A stretch of 64,000 nt of DNA, taken from contig JANEZZ010001679.1 of NCBI GenBank assembly GCA_026122225.1, positions 1,054,001 to 1,118,000 on the forward strand. The letters are read 5' to 3'. The stretch comes from Heloderma charlesbogerti (taxonomy: Eukaryota > Chordata > Lepidosauria > Squamata > Helodermatidae). This document shows positions 51,701 to 62,091 of the stretch, piece by piece (position 1 is the first letter of the stretch; each line of letters opens with the position of its first letter). Position numbers and translations under genes: made by a program. The notes under the pieces are model-generated. The model did not search any database. It saw only the letters and a list, made by a program, of their open reading frames with translations, and was not told the origin of the DNA.

Positions 51701-52613
51701 AAGAAGAGAAGCATTGATTCCAGTGGAATAATATCAAGACACATTTGAGCTTCTTCTTTTTCCTTTTTAGCTTTGCAAGAATAAAACCTCCAGTTCAACA
51801 TCAGCTTGACATTCCAACCCCTTATCAGCCAAAGCAAAAGCTCTACTGCTTTGTTTCGAAATTCAACGTCTGCTGTAACTAAGAGACAGTGAATAGAAGA
51901 AGCTGAGAAACAATTGATTGGGCGAGTCAATGTTACTGGGTTTGCATTATGCTGCAACAAATTAGGCAGATCACGCTGGTGCTCAAAGAATATCTTCTGG
52001 GCAAAAAAACCCAAAAGCAACAATAGATCGGTGAGACTTTCCCATTTTGCGAACATTGCGGCTACAACTACATGTTAGGCAGAGTTTCATGACTTGTTTC
52101 CTTCTTTAAAAAGAAAAAAGAAAGCAGCTGTAAGCAGGCTGAATTTCAGCAGGGGTGATGTTTGGGGAGAGAGATGAAGTTCTATTAATTAACTCATTTC
52201 TCTTGTGGTTCTTTTTGTGTTTAAAATCACTCTCCCAGATCTGCCCTTTCATTTGTGCAGGAGGATATGAGGTTTTCTTGCTCTTGTATCTAAACATCTG
52301 AATCTGCTAACAAGCAAACAAACCCAGAAACAGTAACGTAGCACCTTCAGAACATGTGGCTGTTCTTGGGAGGACATTTATATTTGCTTTGGAGATTTGG
52401 TAGGTGGGATGGCAGGCAGGGCTCCATAGCAGCGTTTTGAGTCTGGTGTGAAGAGAGCTGGACCCATTTTGAAATAGGGCCAGATCTTCTGAGCATGAGA
52501 AACCTGCATTTCAAGCCCCTTCTGAAGTTTTGCACCATCATTATACTGTTGAAAGACTGAGGGATTGGACAGGAGGGGGTTAATGGGGACAATAGTGCAG
52601 TTGGAGATGGTCT
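51701..52613. other. Unclassified DNA
   Basis: No repeat end or gene recognised. Open frames on the minus strand (for example 51676-52056) show no family features. Confidence 0.4.
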
Positions 52614-53020
52614 AAGGGCGGAATCCTATTGGGATAGCCAGCTGCCTCTGAACTCGGAGGTGGCTGACTATCCAAGGCAGGGTGGGCAGAGCACAGAGGG
52701 GAACCTCCGTGCTGCAGCCACCCCGCATATGCGGCTAGACAGCCAATTTTGTCTGTCTAGCTAGGGGCTTTGGAGCGGGAAGAGGAGAGGCAGGATGAAA
52801 CATAGGAAACATCATAACAACACTTCCGCAATCATCTCCCTGCCCTGCTCCCAATAATGTCTCCTTTTTGGTTGCTCCATGCTGCAGTTACAAGCACAGA
52901 GACAGGGAAGAACCATGTCGCCTGTGAGGGGGAGAGGGCAGGGAGCATGTTTCCAAGAAAATGAAAAATCCTATGGCTGTCTAGACACTGTCTAGCAGCC
53001 ATAGGATTGCTGTCTTAATG
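52614..53020 (-). repeat. Interspersed repeat with CTAGACACTGTCT core
   Basis: Reverse-oriented copy of the repeat at 39676 and 60784. The diagnostic hairpin TATGGCTGTCTAGACACTGT / CTAGCAGCCATAGG is at 52973-53007, and GGGTGGGCAGAGCACAGAGG / GGGATAGCCAGCTGCC lie at the other end. Confidence 0.7.
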
Positions 53021-53237
53021 GCTCTGGCTACAAAGTTACCACGTAGCTCCTTCCTTAGTGAAGCTAAAGGTAAATGGGGCCCAATGACTAGGAAATAGCT
53101 GGGGACACTTTCAGAAAGTGAAATCTTGTTTGACAAAAGATGCCTCTTTCTTCTGTCCCCAACCCCAACCTGCCAGCTAATTATTCTGTGATCTAGGTGC
53201 CTGTAAAGGAAAGAAAGGGGGCAGATTGCTATTTGAG
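53021..53237. other. Unclassified DNA
   Basis: Short; nothing recognised. Confidence 0.3.
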
Positions 53238-53345
53238 TAGGGATGTCAGAGAATTCCACAATGGACTGAAATGGGATCGAATTCCCTTCAGTCCATGCCA
53301 CGGAATCCTCTGCAGAACGGCATCACGAGGTCCTGAGGAGCCAGC
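53238..53345. mobile_element. Truncated hAT-like end AE
   Basis: TAGGGATGTCAGAGAATTCC at 53238 with a beta-type hairpin (ATTCCACAATGGACTGAA against TTCAGTCCATGCCACGGAAT, 53253-53308). No core and no right end; the remainder is lost. Confidence 0.75.
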
Positions 53346-53494
53346 AGTCATGTGGCTTTTTTGTTGTTGTCCGCAAAGAGTCCTGAAATTTTTGTAAATA
53401 AAAACGCAGTGTAGTATATTCCGATAATAAATACATAAGTTTTTTTTAAAAAAATGAATTGTGTTCACTGCCTTGTTTGTGGGTGTTCTTTTTC
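53346..53494. other. Unclassified DNA
   Basis: Short; AATAAATACATAAG near 53425. Nothing else. Confidence 0.3.
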
Positions 53495-53823
53495 AATTGA
53501 AATCCTTCGTCTCCATTTACTTTCAGCCAAAACACTTCCTCTTCCTATGGTCTTCCCAAAAGAAGGCTGTCTTAGGTGTGCCTGAGCGATAAACTCTTTG
53601 TTTAAAGCAACGCTGTTTTAAAGAAAGAAAAAACCTTTTAAAATGACTGTGCCGGTCCTGGAGCAGCATGGTCATTTTAAAAGGTTTTTTCTTTCTTTAA
53701 AACAGTGTTGCTTTAAACAAAGAGTTTATCGCTCAGGCACACCTAAGACAGCCTTCTTTTGGGAAGCCCCTAGGAAGAGGAAGTGTTTTGGCTGAAAGTA
53801 AATGGAGACGGAGGATTTCAATT
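53495..53823. repeat. Long inverted repeat, ~152-bp arms, 24-bp spacer
   Basis: Left arm 53495-53646 begins AATTGAAATCCTTCGTCTCC and ends TTTTAAAATGAC. Right arm 53671-53823 is its near-perfect reverse complement, ending GACGGAGGATTTCAATT. The spacer is TGTGCCGGTCCTGGAGCAGC plus four bases. I see only a few mismatches (for example CAACGCTG against CAGTGTTG, and CTATGG against CCTAGG). The arms share no sequence with the TAGGGATG family and have no TIR or TSD I can find. High arm identity implies a young duplication, recent arm-to-arm correction, or constraint. Confidence 0.9.
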
Positions 53824-54211
53824 AAAAAAAATGAAAATATTTACAAAAAATAGCAATTCTTACAGAAGTTATGCAGACTCACAGAGACAGCTGGACACCA
53901 GAATTACAGTTGTCGGTACGGATTTATCTTCTTAATTTTCGGAGCAGAAAAAAAAGGAGAATTCCGGGGCTTGTTAATGGCGGAATGGAGCACTGGCTGC
54001 AAACTGCAGAAGTCAGGCGGCACTGAAGGTACACAATTTGTACAATTTCTATATTTGAGACACAGCCTAGACAAAGCATGGAGACTGAGACAGCTGAATC
54101 TCTGCTCTATAAACAACTTTGAGTGCTGGCTATCTCCCTAGAGATCTGATATGGGAATACTGGACTTTTACTGTCTGTTGGTGTTTAAGCCTCTACCTCT
54201 GCTCAACCTTT
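53824..54211. other. Unclassified DNA
   Basis: Nothing recognised beyond the foldback. Confidence 0.35.
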
Positions 54212-54219
54212 ATACATAC

Positions 54220-55164
54220 TAGGGATGTATGAAAGTTCCGCCACGGATCTCGGGGAGGCCAAATGCCAGCGCATTTGGCCCCCCGAAATTGGTGTTGGAA
54301 CGGCCCGCCACCCCCCCCCGGGATGGGACTTACCTTGGACGGATCTTCCTGGCGGCGGCGGCAGCAGCTGCGCCGGTGCGGCAGCGGCGGCTGCAATGGC
54401 CAGTCTTCTGACTAGCTGCCGCCGCCGCCGCCATTTCCAGGTTAAAAAAAAAAACAGTGATAGGCTACGTAAAGATTTACGTAGCCTATCATGGCTAGAT
54501 TTTAAAAAAAAAAACACCATGATAGGCTACGTAAATGTTTACTTAGCCTATCACGGCTAGATCCGCAAAGTCACCCGTGATAGGCTACATTAATCGTCAC
54601 GTAGCCTATCACGGGTGACTTTAAAAAAAAAAAAAGAAAGCGCGTACGCAAATGGCGGCCCCCATAGGGAGCCGCCATTCGCATTCCTTATTTGGTCGCT
54701 GTAGTCTACGTAAAGGTTTACGTAGACTACAGCGACCAAATAAGGAACGCGAATGGCGGCTCCCTATGGGGGCCGCCATTATCCGTACACGCTTTTTTCT
54801 TTTTTTTAAGTCACCCGTGATAGGCTACGTGTTGATTTACGTAGCCTATCATGGCTGACTTTGCAGATCTAGCCGTGATAGGCTACATTAATCGTCACGT
54901 AGCCTATCACGGGGGCGTTTTTTTTTTCTTTTATTGGAATGGCGGCGGTGGCAGCCGGTCGAAAGATCGGCTGCCGCCCCCGCCCCTGACGAAGACCCGA
55001 CGAACCGCCGGCTGGACCCGCCGCCGGGAGGGATATTCACCAAAGGTAAGTCCCGTCCCGGGGGGGGGGGTGCGGAGAATTTCTCCCTGAAACTTGTTCG
55101 GGGGGCCGAACACGTTGGCACTCGCCCCCCCGAAGTTTCGGGGAGAAATTCTCCGCCAACCCTA
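54220..55164. mobile_element. Palindromic hAT-like copy AF with two beta ends
   Basis: Left terminus TAGGGATGTATGAAAGTTCC (54220) leads straight into the beta hairpin CCGCCACGGATCTCGGGGAG. The right terminus, CCGCCAACCCTA (55164), has the other beta variant (TTTCTCCCTGAAACTTG...). Both sides also have their GTAAGT boxes. Flanks ATACATAC and GGTGAGCA do not match. The core is a mirror array (hairpins 54458-54492, 54520-54556, 54576-54612, a TAGTCTACGTAAAGG centre near 54702-54731, then the reverse). Like T, it looks recombinant. The first 16 bases resemble alpha (TATGAAAG), which hints at exchange within the terminus. Confidence 0.85.
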
Positions 55165-55380
55165 GGTGAGCACAAGCCTACCTTCCTACCTGTCACACCA
55201 TAATCTGAGATAATGCCATCTCAAGATTTCATGTGACAACAGGCAAGCTGTACTGCTCGCTGCCACAACTATGAAGAGTAACTTCACAGGAAAGTGACTA
55301 ACCACAAGCTGGAAGTGAGTTTTGGATGAACCAGGCAAAAAGATTTCATAACATTCTATACTCCAGGTTACTGATAACAT
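55165..55380. other. Unclassified DNA
   Basis: Short; nothing recognised. Confidence 0.3.
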
Positions 55381-55388
55381 ATTTCAGT

Positions 55389-55910
55389 TAGGGATGTCGC
55401 AGGCACCCGACTGGGTCTGGGAATTCGTTGGGCTCCCCCCACCCATGACCCCCAGACTGTGCCTGCTGAGATGCTGCCCTTGCTCGCCCCATGCTCATGC
55501 CCGCTCATGCTCTCCAGGACTCACTGCAATCCCGTTCAGTGCGCGCCCACCATTGTCGCGCCTTTGATGTCCATGTAAAACAGGAAGTTAAAAATGTGCA
55601 TATTTAAATACATGCAATTTGGAGCTGGGAAAGCTAAATAAGCACAATATTAGAGGGATTATAGCTCTAATATTATGCTTCTTTAGCTTTCCCAGCTCCA
55701 AACTGAGCATATCTAAATATGCACATTTTTTAACTTCCTGTTTTACGTAGCAATCAAATCGTGAAAATGGCAGGCACTCACTGAACAGGATCACGTGGAA
55801 CTCACTGCGCTCGTGGGCAGCCCGAGCATGGGTCTGGGGGGGTGCAAGCGGGGGCGCCGCTTTGGCAAGCCCCCAGAGAAACCAAGCTATGGTGAGTACT
55901 TACATCCCTA
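55389..55910. mobile_element. hAT-like foldback element AG
   Basis: TAGGGATGTCGCAGGCACCC (55389) to ACTTACATCCCTA (55910), with a perfect TSD ATTTCAGT (55381-55388 and 55911-55918). One large hairpin fills the centre, about 55575-55746: GTAAAACAGGAAGTTAAAAA against TTTTTTAACTTCCTGTTTTAC, with AGCTGGGAAAGCTAAATAAG inside. The left part is GC-rich (GCTCATGCCCGCTCATGC). A decayed relative is at 19630. ATGGTGAGTACTTAC lies just inside the right end. Confidence 0.93.
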
Positions 55911-55918
55911 ATTTCAGT

Positions 55919-56805
55919 TTCCTCTTGGAAAAGACTACAAAAGCTGATACAGCTCATTTCACAGCTCATATATACTATAGAACATAACAAACAGAACTCA
56001 CTTTAATAATAATAATAATAATAATAACAACAACAACCCACCAAATTTAATACAGATAATATTCCATCAAAATAGATTTGAATTGTTGTTATTGTTGAAG
56101 GTAGTATGTAGTTCTGTGCAATACACTTAAGAAACAACAACAACAACAACAGATGAATGTTTGATTGCCATCGAGCAAGTTGCATTTACATGTCAAAATG
56201 CTGAGTGATATACTTCCACTTATCACAAACTACACTCTCCTGAAAGACAGTTTATTTAGGTGCTTTTCTCAGATGCTGAAGTGTTTAGAGATGTAATAAA
56301 TAGGGCCGTGGCATTTCGTACACACACAAAAGTTTACTGTCTTGACAGCTGACATCCTAACAATACAGACAATAATATAACTGATTTATTTTAAAGATAG
56401 ACCTGTGGTTGTGCTTTGTTGTGGATATATGATATGATATGAAGTATAGCTGCTTAGAATGGGATCAGACAACCATTCCTTCCCTCCCCCACCAAACAAT
56501 GATGGGAAGTAGGTTGTCCAATGTTCCTTTGGCCTTAAAACTGGTTTCAGTAAACCAGACTGCTGGTATTATAGTGGCCTAGTCAGCAAGTAGGGCTGGG
56601 GAGGTCCACTTTAAGGATGAGGGTGGGGAAGCAAAAGAGTGTGACAGGGTATCCCCTTCCCCCTCCCTCAAGGACACTGCCATTAAGTCAGATTTCACTG
56701 GCACCACTTCCTCTACACATCTTTGGATTAGCAACTGAGTGGAGATGGCCAATTGTACTTGGTGTCCATAACTGGCTGTAGAACTTCCAGCTGTTGATCC
56801 TGAGT
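55919..56805. other. Unclassified DNA with triplet microsatellites
   Basis: (AAT)n/(AAC)n at about 56004-56037 and (AAC)n at about 56132-56150. TAGGGCCGTGGC at 56303 may be an isolated hAT-like terminus. No gene recognised. Confidence 0.45.
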
Positions 56806-57190
56806 TAGGGATGGATGAGTAATTTCTTTCAGTTGGTTTTTAATCAGGACCTTACCCAGTTCACACCTTCCGGATCGAACACAGACTTGGACTCAATCTG
56901 TAGTTGAAGTCCATGCATACATTTTCAAGTCTGTAGTGTAATTGCAGACCTCCAAAAATGATTTGGACAAGACACATACATTTGAAAAATGTTCATGAAA
57001 CATGTGTACTTTTGAAAAATGCTCACAAATACAATTTAATCAATGGGAGAAGAATGTGTCCAGTTAAAAATGCAAACAATTGATATGTATATTTGGGAAA
57101 AGATGCACAAAAATACACTTGAAAAGAAAAAAAAAACAAAGCTCGCAATCTGATATTAACTCAAGTTGGAATGACCTTCCAGATGGAATT
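56806..57190. mobile_element. Decayed hAT-like copy of the K/W family
   Basis: TAGGGATGGATGAGTAATTT (56806), then TTACCCAGTTCACACCTTCC, GAAAAATGTTCATGAAAC, AATCAATGGGAG and GATATTAACTCAAGTTGGAA, all in the K/W order. The right terminus is not preserved. Confidence 0.65.
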
Positions 57191-57381
57191 GGGGATGTCA
57201 GAGGAATACTTCAAGAGGGATTAAAGTTCACCAAGCTGTCAGCAGCTCACCCCCATCCCCCAGAGTGCCAAATGGCAGGGGCATCAGGGTTCAACATCCA
57301 AACCCCACTTCGGGTTTGGGGCTGAGCCCCCCCCCGAATCTGCCCAGGCCAGATTCTGAGGCAGATAGGGAGGTCCCTGCA
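57191..57381. mobile_element. hAT-like right end (TGCACAACCCTA)
   Basis: Ends GAGGTCCCTGCACAACCCTA at 57381, the mirror of the TAGGGCTGTGCACC start at 21641. It has a hairpin-like CCAAACCCCACTTCGGGTTTGG at 57297-57318 and AGATTCTGAGG. The left limit is unclear. Confidence 0.5.
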
Positions 57382-57533
57382 CAACCCTAATATATATGCT
57401 TGCTTGCTTGCTTTCATGGTGATACCCACCCCGCTATCTGCATGCTTGTTATTTCTCCCTCCTCAGTTGTATGTTTTCCTCAGTTACTTACTATGTCCCC
57501 AGTAGTTTCAAGTGACAGCTCATTGATTCAAGG
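57382..57533. other. Unclassified DNA
   Basis: (TTGC)n-like GCTTGCTTGCTTGC at 57399-57413; nothing else. Confidence 0.3.
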
Positions 57534-57694
57534 TTGTGTAAATATTCACAGATAGTATCTGATGGTGGTGCAGCCCTCTGTAAGTCTACAGAGTTTGCAC
57601 GGCCTGAGGGGGTTGCTCTGCAGCGGATTCTGCAGGTCAGATTCTCAGAAATCCAAGGTCATTTTAGTCTGCCTCAAATTTCTCCAGCATCCCT
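57534..57694. mobile_element. hAT-like right-end fragment
   Basis: GCACGGCCTGAGGGGGTTGC, GCGGATTCTGCAGGTCAGAT and CAAATTTCTCCAGCATCCCTA (ends 57694). Same as the right end of 42941-43346; the left end is absent. Confidence 0.65.
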
Positions 57695-57745
57695 AAGTGT
57701 GCCCCTCAGTACCACTTTCTGGGGAACAAGGGTGTTATTGCATTC

Positions 57746-58597
57746 TAGGGATGTACGAAAGTCACTCTCCTTTTGACGAAATGTGATTTGAGGTGGGGGG
57801 GAGGTGCTCCGTCCCTCCCCCCAAAATTCTGGCTGGGGGGGAGGCACTCCGTCCCTCCCCCCCGAAATTCTGGCCGGGGGGGAGGCACTCCGTCCCTCCC
57901 CCCCCGAATCCTGGCCGGCCGGGTGCGCAAATGGTGGCGGCCATAGCCGCCGCCGTTTGCGTCCCTGCAGTCAGCTGTGATAGGCTACGTAAATGTTTAC
58001 GTAGCCTATCACGGCTGAATAAAAAAAAACAAACCCGCGCGTATGCAAATGGCAGCGCCCATGGGCACCGCCATTTGCGTTCCTTATTTTGGCACATCTA
58101 GTCTACGTAAACATTTACATAGACTACGGCGAAAGTAAGGGGAACGCTAATAGCTTAGACGCTACGCTATTTGCATTCCCCTTATTTTCACAGTAGTCTA
58201 CGTAAATGTTTACGTAGACTAGATGTGCCAAAATAAGGAACGCAAATGGCGGCGCCCATGGGCGCCGCCATTTGCATACACGCAGTTTTGTTTTGGTTTT
58301 TTTACTCAGCCGTGATAGGCTACGTAAATCTTTACATAGCCTATCACGTTTTTTTTTTTTTACTGGAAATGGCGGCAGTGGCAGCCGGTCAGAAGACCGG
58401 CCGCCGCAGCCACCGCCGCTGAACAGCCACCAGAGCCGCCGCCGCCGCTGCCACCGCCGCCAGGAGGATTCGCCCAAGGTAAGTCCCATCCTGGGGGGGG
58501 GGCGGGGGGCAGACTGTTTCGCCACCGATTTTGGGGGGCCGAATGCGCTGGCATTCGGCCTCCCCGAGATTCGTGGCAAAATTCTCTGACATCCCTA
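57746..58597 (+). mobile_element. Palindromic hAT-like element AH (alpha-beta)
   Basis: TAGGGATGTACGAAAGTCAC (57746) to CTGACATCCCTA (58597). Left flank TTGCATTC; on the right, ATGCATTC begins two bases after the terminus (7 of 8 with a 2-bp insert). Three GC-rich units (CCCCGAAATTCTGGC) precede the core hairpins: 57975-58011, CAAATGGCAGCGCCC 58044-58078, TAGTCTACGTAAACA 58098-58128, centre GCTAATAGC...GCTATTTGC 58146-58172, and reverse to 58350. CCAAGGTAAGTCCC is near 58474. Confidence 0.88.
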
Positions 58598-58605
58598 TGA
58601 TGCAT

Positions 58606-58698
58606 TCATGGCCTGCTTGTGGGCTTTCCATGGGCATCTGGTTGTCTGCTGTAGAGACAGGGTGCTGCATTAGATAGGCCTTTGGTCTGATCCTTTAC
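58606..58698 (+). mobile_element. CR1-group 3'-end remnant
   Basis: GGCCTGCTTGTGGGCTTTCC, ATGGGCATCTGGTTGTCTGC, GCATTAGATAGGCCTTTGGT and CTGATCC, as at 46195-46765. The SINE at 58711 was inserted into its tail (CTCTTA on both sides). Confidence 0.65.
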
Positions 58699-58710
58699 AG
58701 CTCTTACTAT

Positions 58711-58927
58711 GGGAAGGGCCATAGCTCAGTGTGATAGAGCACCTCCTTTGCATGAGGAAGGTCCCTGGATCGATCCCTGACTTCTACAGGAAGATGAGGA
58801 AAGGAGCCTGCCTGAAGCCCTGGAGAGCTGCTACCCGTCAGTGTCAACAATACTGAGCTAGATGGGCCAATGGTCTGACTCAATATAAGGCAGCTTCCTG
58901 TGTTCCTGTGTTCCTGATGCTCTTATG
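58711..58927 (+). mobile_element. tRNA-derived SINE with octamer tail
   Basis: Head: GGGAAGGGCCATAGCTCAGT, GATAGAGCACCTCC (A box), GGATCGATCCC (B-box region). Body: CCTGCCTGAAGCCCTGGAGA, GAGCTAGATGGGCCAATGGT. Tail: AAGGCAGCTTCCTGTGTTCC with TTCCTGTG repeated. The octamer tail suggests it moved with CR1-type machinery. GCTCTTA borders both sides, a plausible target duplication. Nearly full length. Confidence 0.88.
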
Positions 58928-58934
58928 TTTAATT

Positions 58935-59563
58935 GAAGTCCATTTCCCTCCATAATGAGAGGGGAGAACCAAATGGAAACATCACTGAGGATCAAAGCTA
59001 AAGATGATGATTTTCATGTTGTCAAATCTAAATAGCCCCATGGACCAACAGCAACAGTCATCCTACGCTGTCCTCACTTATTATTTTGCTTTATTGGTAT
59101 TGTCTCCATGAAGAAGAGCAAATACAACTTAGATTTCTGCTTTGGCATGTGTTCTCCATATAGATGATGCTTAAAAAAATAGAATACACCAACAGAATTC
59201 ATAGTAGAGTCAGACGTGGTGCCCATTTTTTCCTTTAAAAAATTGTCTTCACCTCCTGACGTCCATCGAATTCATGGCACTTGACATTTCTGAAGGAGGA
59301 AAGTGCTAAAAACGCATTGCCTAGAGCAACTGGCTATTGCCAAAGAGACTTTCCTACAAAAGAAAAGAAGAAAATATGGACAAATGTCTGAAAAAAGTTT
59401 AAATGACAAGTGAGTTCTGCTCTGTCTTTGTAGCACATTGCCTGCTGTGAACTGCGTCCCAAGTGTCTCAAAGTTTTAGAAGTTTTATAGCCCTTGGATA
59501 GGGATGCCCTCTTTGATGGAGACTTGTCAGTCTCCAGAAACAGTAAGATGAAGTTTTATTGCA
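58935..59563. other. Unclassified DNA
   Basis: About 630 bp with no repeat end, gene or RNA recognised. Confidence 0.4.
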
Positions 59564-59571
59564 CCAGTGAG

Positions 59572-60519
59572 TAGGGATGGCGGAGAATTTCTCCCCGAAT
59601 CTCCGGGAGGCTGAATGCCAACGCATTTGGCCCCCCGAAAATGTTGGTGAAATTCTCCGCCACCCCCCACCACCACCCTGGGATGGGACTTACCTCCTGC
59701 GAATGTCCCTCCCGGCGGCAGGTCCCAGCAGCAGTTCGGCGGTGGTTCGGCGGGGGCGGGGGTGGCGGCTGGTCTTCCGACCGGCTGCCACCGCCGCCAT
59801 TACAAAATCAAGTAAAAAAAAAAAAAACACCCGTGATAGGCTACGTAATGATTAACGTAGCCTATCACGGCTATATTTCCAAAGTCAGCCATGATAGGCT
59901 ACGTTAATCGTTACGTAGCCTATCATGGGTGACTTTGAAAAAAAAATGCGTACGCAAATGGCGGCGCCCATGGGCACCACCATTTGCATTCCTTATTTGG
60001 TCCCGGTAGTCTACGTAAAGATTTACATAGACCATCGCTAAAATAAGGGCAATGCAAATAGCATTGCCCTTATTTTCACCATAGTCTACGTACATCTTTA
60101 CATAGACTACCCGGGACCAAATAAGGAACGCAAATGGCGGCACCCATGGGCGCCGCCATTTGCATACGTGCTTTTTTTTTCCAAAGTCACCCGTGATAGG
60201 CTACGTAATGATTAACGTAGCCTATCACGGCTGACTTTGGAAATCTAGCCGTGATAGGCTACGTAAATCGTTACGTAGCCTATCACGGGTGTGTGTTTTT
60301 TTTCACTGTGTATTTCGCGGCCGGGGAGACGGGGCGCTTCTCCCCCCGGCCTGACTTTCAGCTGGGCGAGGTGGGGCGCCTCCCCCCCCAGCCTGAATTT
60401 CAGCCGGGCGAGGTGGGGCGCCTCCTCCCCGGCCTGAACTTCGGGGGCAGAACTGAAGCACCTCCCCCCCACCGCGAAGCAAGCTGTGGGACCAGTTAAG
60501 TGACTTTCGTACATCCCTA
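59572..60519 (-). mobile_element. Palindromic hAT-like element AI (beta-alpha)
   Basis: TAGGGATGGCGGAGAATTTC (59572) to CGTACATCCCTA (60519), with a perfect TSD CCAGTGAG (59564-59571 and 60520-60527). Core: TGATAGGC hairpins 59833-59868 and 59891-59927, CAAATGGCGGCGCCCATGGG 59956-59990, a TAGTCTACGTAAAG pair, centre GGGCAATGCAAATAGCATTGCCC 60048-60070, then mirror order to 60288. The alpha block has AAATTTCAGCC-type GC units and ACCAGTTAAGTGAC, so its donor-like box reads GTTAAGT. Confidence 0.94.
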
Positions 60520-60527
60520 CCAGTGAG

Positions 60528-60783
60528 ATTGGAACAGAAAACTTTATACACAGACTGAGCATGCTTAGTGGCCACATAATGCTGGCTGATTGTCCAGGGG
60601 AGGAGAGAAAACCAGAGAGCATGAAATAACGTATTTTGGACAAGGGAATGGCTGAAGGGCTGGTTGGAACACTGAACAGAACCATCCACACTGCAACATT
60701 TTATTGCAGGTCCCACATCTTTTTCTTTTCATTCTAACCAACTGATATTTACTAATTATGAGTTAGTACAGGCCTACACAACT
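60528..60783. other. Unclassified DNA
   Basis: Nothing recognised. Confidence 0.35.
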
Positions 60784-61190
60784 AAGAGAGCAATTGTATG
60801 GCTGCTAGACACTGTCTAGGCAGCCAGAGGATTTTTCAGTTTCTGCCTTCTCCCCCTCCCCCTCGTTGCTGCCGTGGTTCTTTCCACACCACCACTGTCT
60901 CTGCACTCATAAATGGAGCGCAGACAGTGTGAAAATGGGGCATTCCCAGGGGAAGGAGAGAAGGTGACCACAGAAGCTGTTTTAGACAGCTTCCTATCCA
61001 GGCTCCAGGCTCCAGGCTCCTTTCCTTCCCCTCCCCAAAGCCACAGCTAGACACAGGAAAACATGCATCTGGCCACAAATGCAGGGTGGGCAAGGTGCGG
61101 AGGAGAGGATCTCCTCTGCCTACCCTGCATTGGATAGTCGGTGACTCCAATTTCGCAGGCTACTAACTATCTTAATAGGGTTGCACCCTG
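60784..61190 (+). repeat. Interspersed repeat with CTAGACACTGTCT core, complete-looking copy
   Basis: GAGCAATTGTATGGCTGCTA, GACACTGTCTAGGCAGCCAG, CAGCTTCCTATCCAGGCTCC, GCAGGGTGGGCAAGGTGCGG, TACCCTGCATTGGATAGTCG and finally CTTAATAGGGTTGCACCCTG. Best preserved of three copies, non-coding, about 400 bp. A short tandem CCAGGCT run lies at 60998-61020. Possibly a MITE. Confidence 0.7.
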
Positions 61191-61689
61191 AAATTAATTT
61201 TAATAGAGCAATCATACTGCCCAGTGTAGATAACGCTGATATTGGAGCCTCCAGGTTATCTAAATCCCTGTCCACGTTAGCTTAGCAGGGTGAGAAAAGA
61301 GGAAGGATTCAGGTTGTTTTTCATTTAAAAAAAATCCCTCCCATTGCAAGCAATCTATCAAATATGGTAGGGTTGGAGAAAGGTTTTGGACTCAGGTGAG
61401 GAAACAGAGTCCCCCCTAGGTCAAGGACAGCCTGCACGAACAGTTGTGTTTTCAAGAGGTGTTTAAAACTTGCCACCATTTCTGCCTCTCAAATCATATG
61501 TGGGACATGATTCTAAAGGGTGGGCATGTGGTGACATTCACAATGACCAGTAAGGCCTCCTCAGAAGATCTCAGGGTATAAGGGAAGCTAGGTATCCTGG
61601 CCCCGCAACCTTTATTGTATGTCAACAACAGAACCTTGAACATGGTTTGATCGCTAATTGGCAGCCAGTGCAATTCTTTTTACATTGGT
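61191..61689. other. Unclassified, LINE-like text
   Basis: GCAGCCAGTGCAATTC near 61662, CCTCCTCAGAAGATCTCAGG and AACCTTGAACATGG are reminiscent of the non-coding 3' region of CR1/L2-group LINEs. Not certain. Confidence 0.4.
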
Positions 61690-62091
61690 GTAATACGTGT
61701 ATCCCCTTCATGGATCACTGCCTTGTTGTGGCAAAGGGGCTTGTGTAACTCAGTGAAGCCATAAGCTATGCCATGCAGGGCCACCCAAGATGGACAGGTT
61801 ATGGTGGAGAGTTCTGACAAAATGTGGTCCACTGGAGAAGGAAATGGTAACCCACTCCAGTATTCTTGCCTAGAAAACCCCATGGAACGTATCACAATGC
61901 TAAAAGATATGACACCAGAAGATGAGCCCCTCAGGTCGGAAGAAGGTGTCCAATATACTCCTGGGGAAGAGCAGAGGGAATTTCCACGTAGCGCAGGAAA
62001 GAGTGAAGCAGCTGGGCCAAAGCCGAAAGGACACTCAGCTGTGGATGTGTCTGGTGGTGAAAAGAAGGTCTGACGCTGTAAAGAACAATAT

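Noticed and set aside
24110..55164. T (alpha-alpha) and AF (beta-beta) as reciprocal products of a single inversion of the DNA between them
   Set aside because: The model predicts AF flanks CAGATCAC and GGGACCCA. The observed flanks are ATACATAC and GGTGAGCA, so they are not partners of each other.
58711..58790. A functional tRNA gene
   Set aside because: A- and B-box-like motifs are part of a SINE head. The cloverleaf is imperfect and SINE body and tail follow directly.
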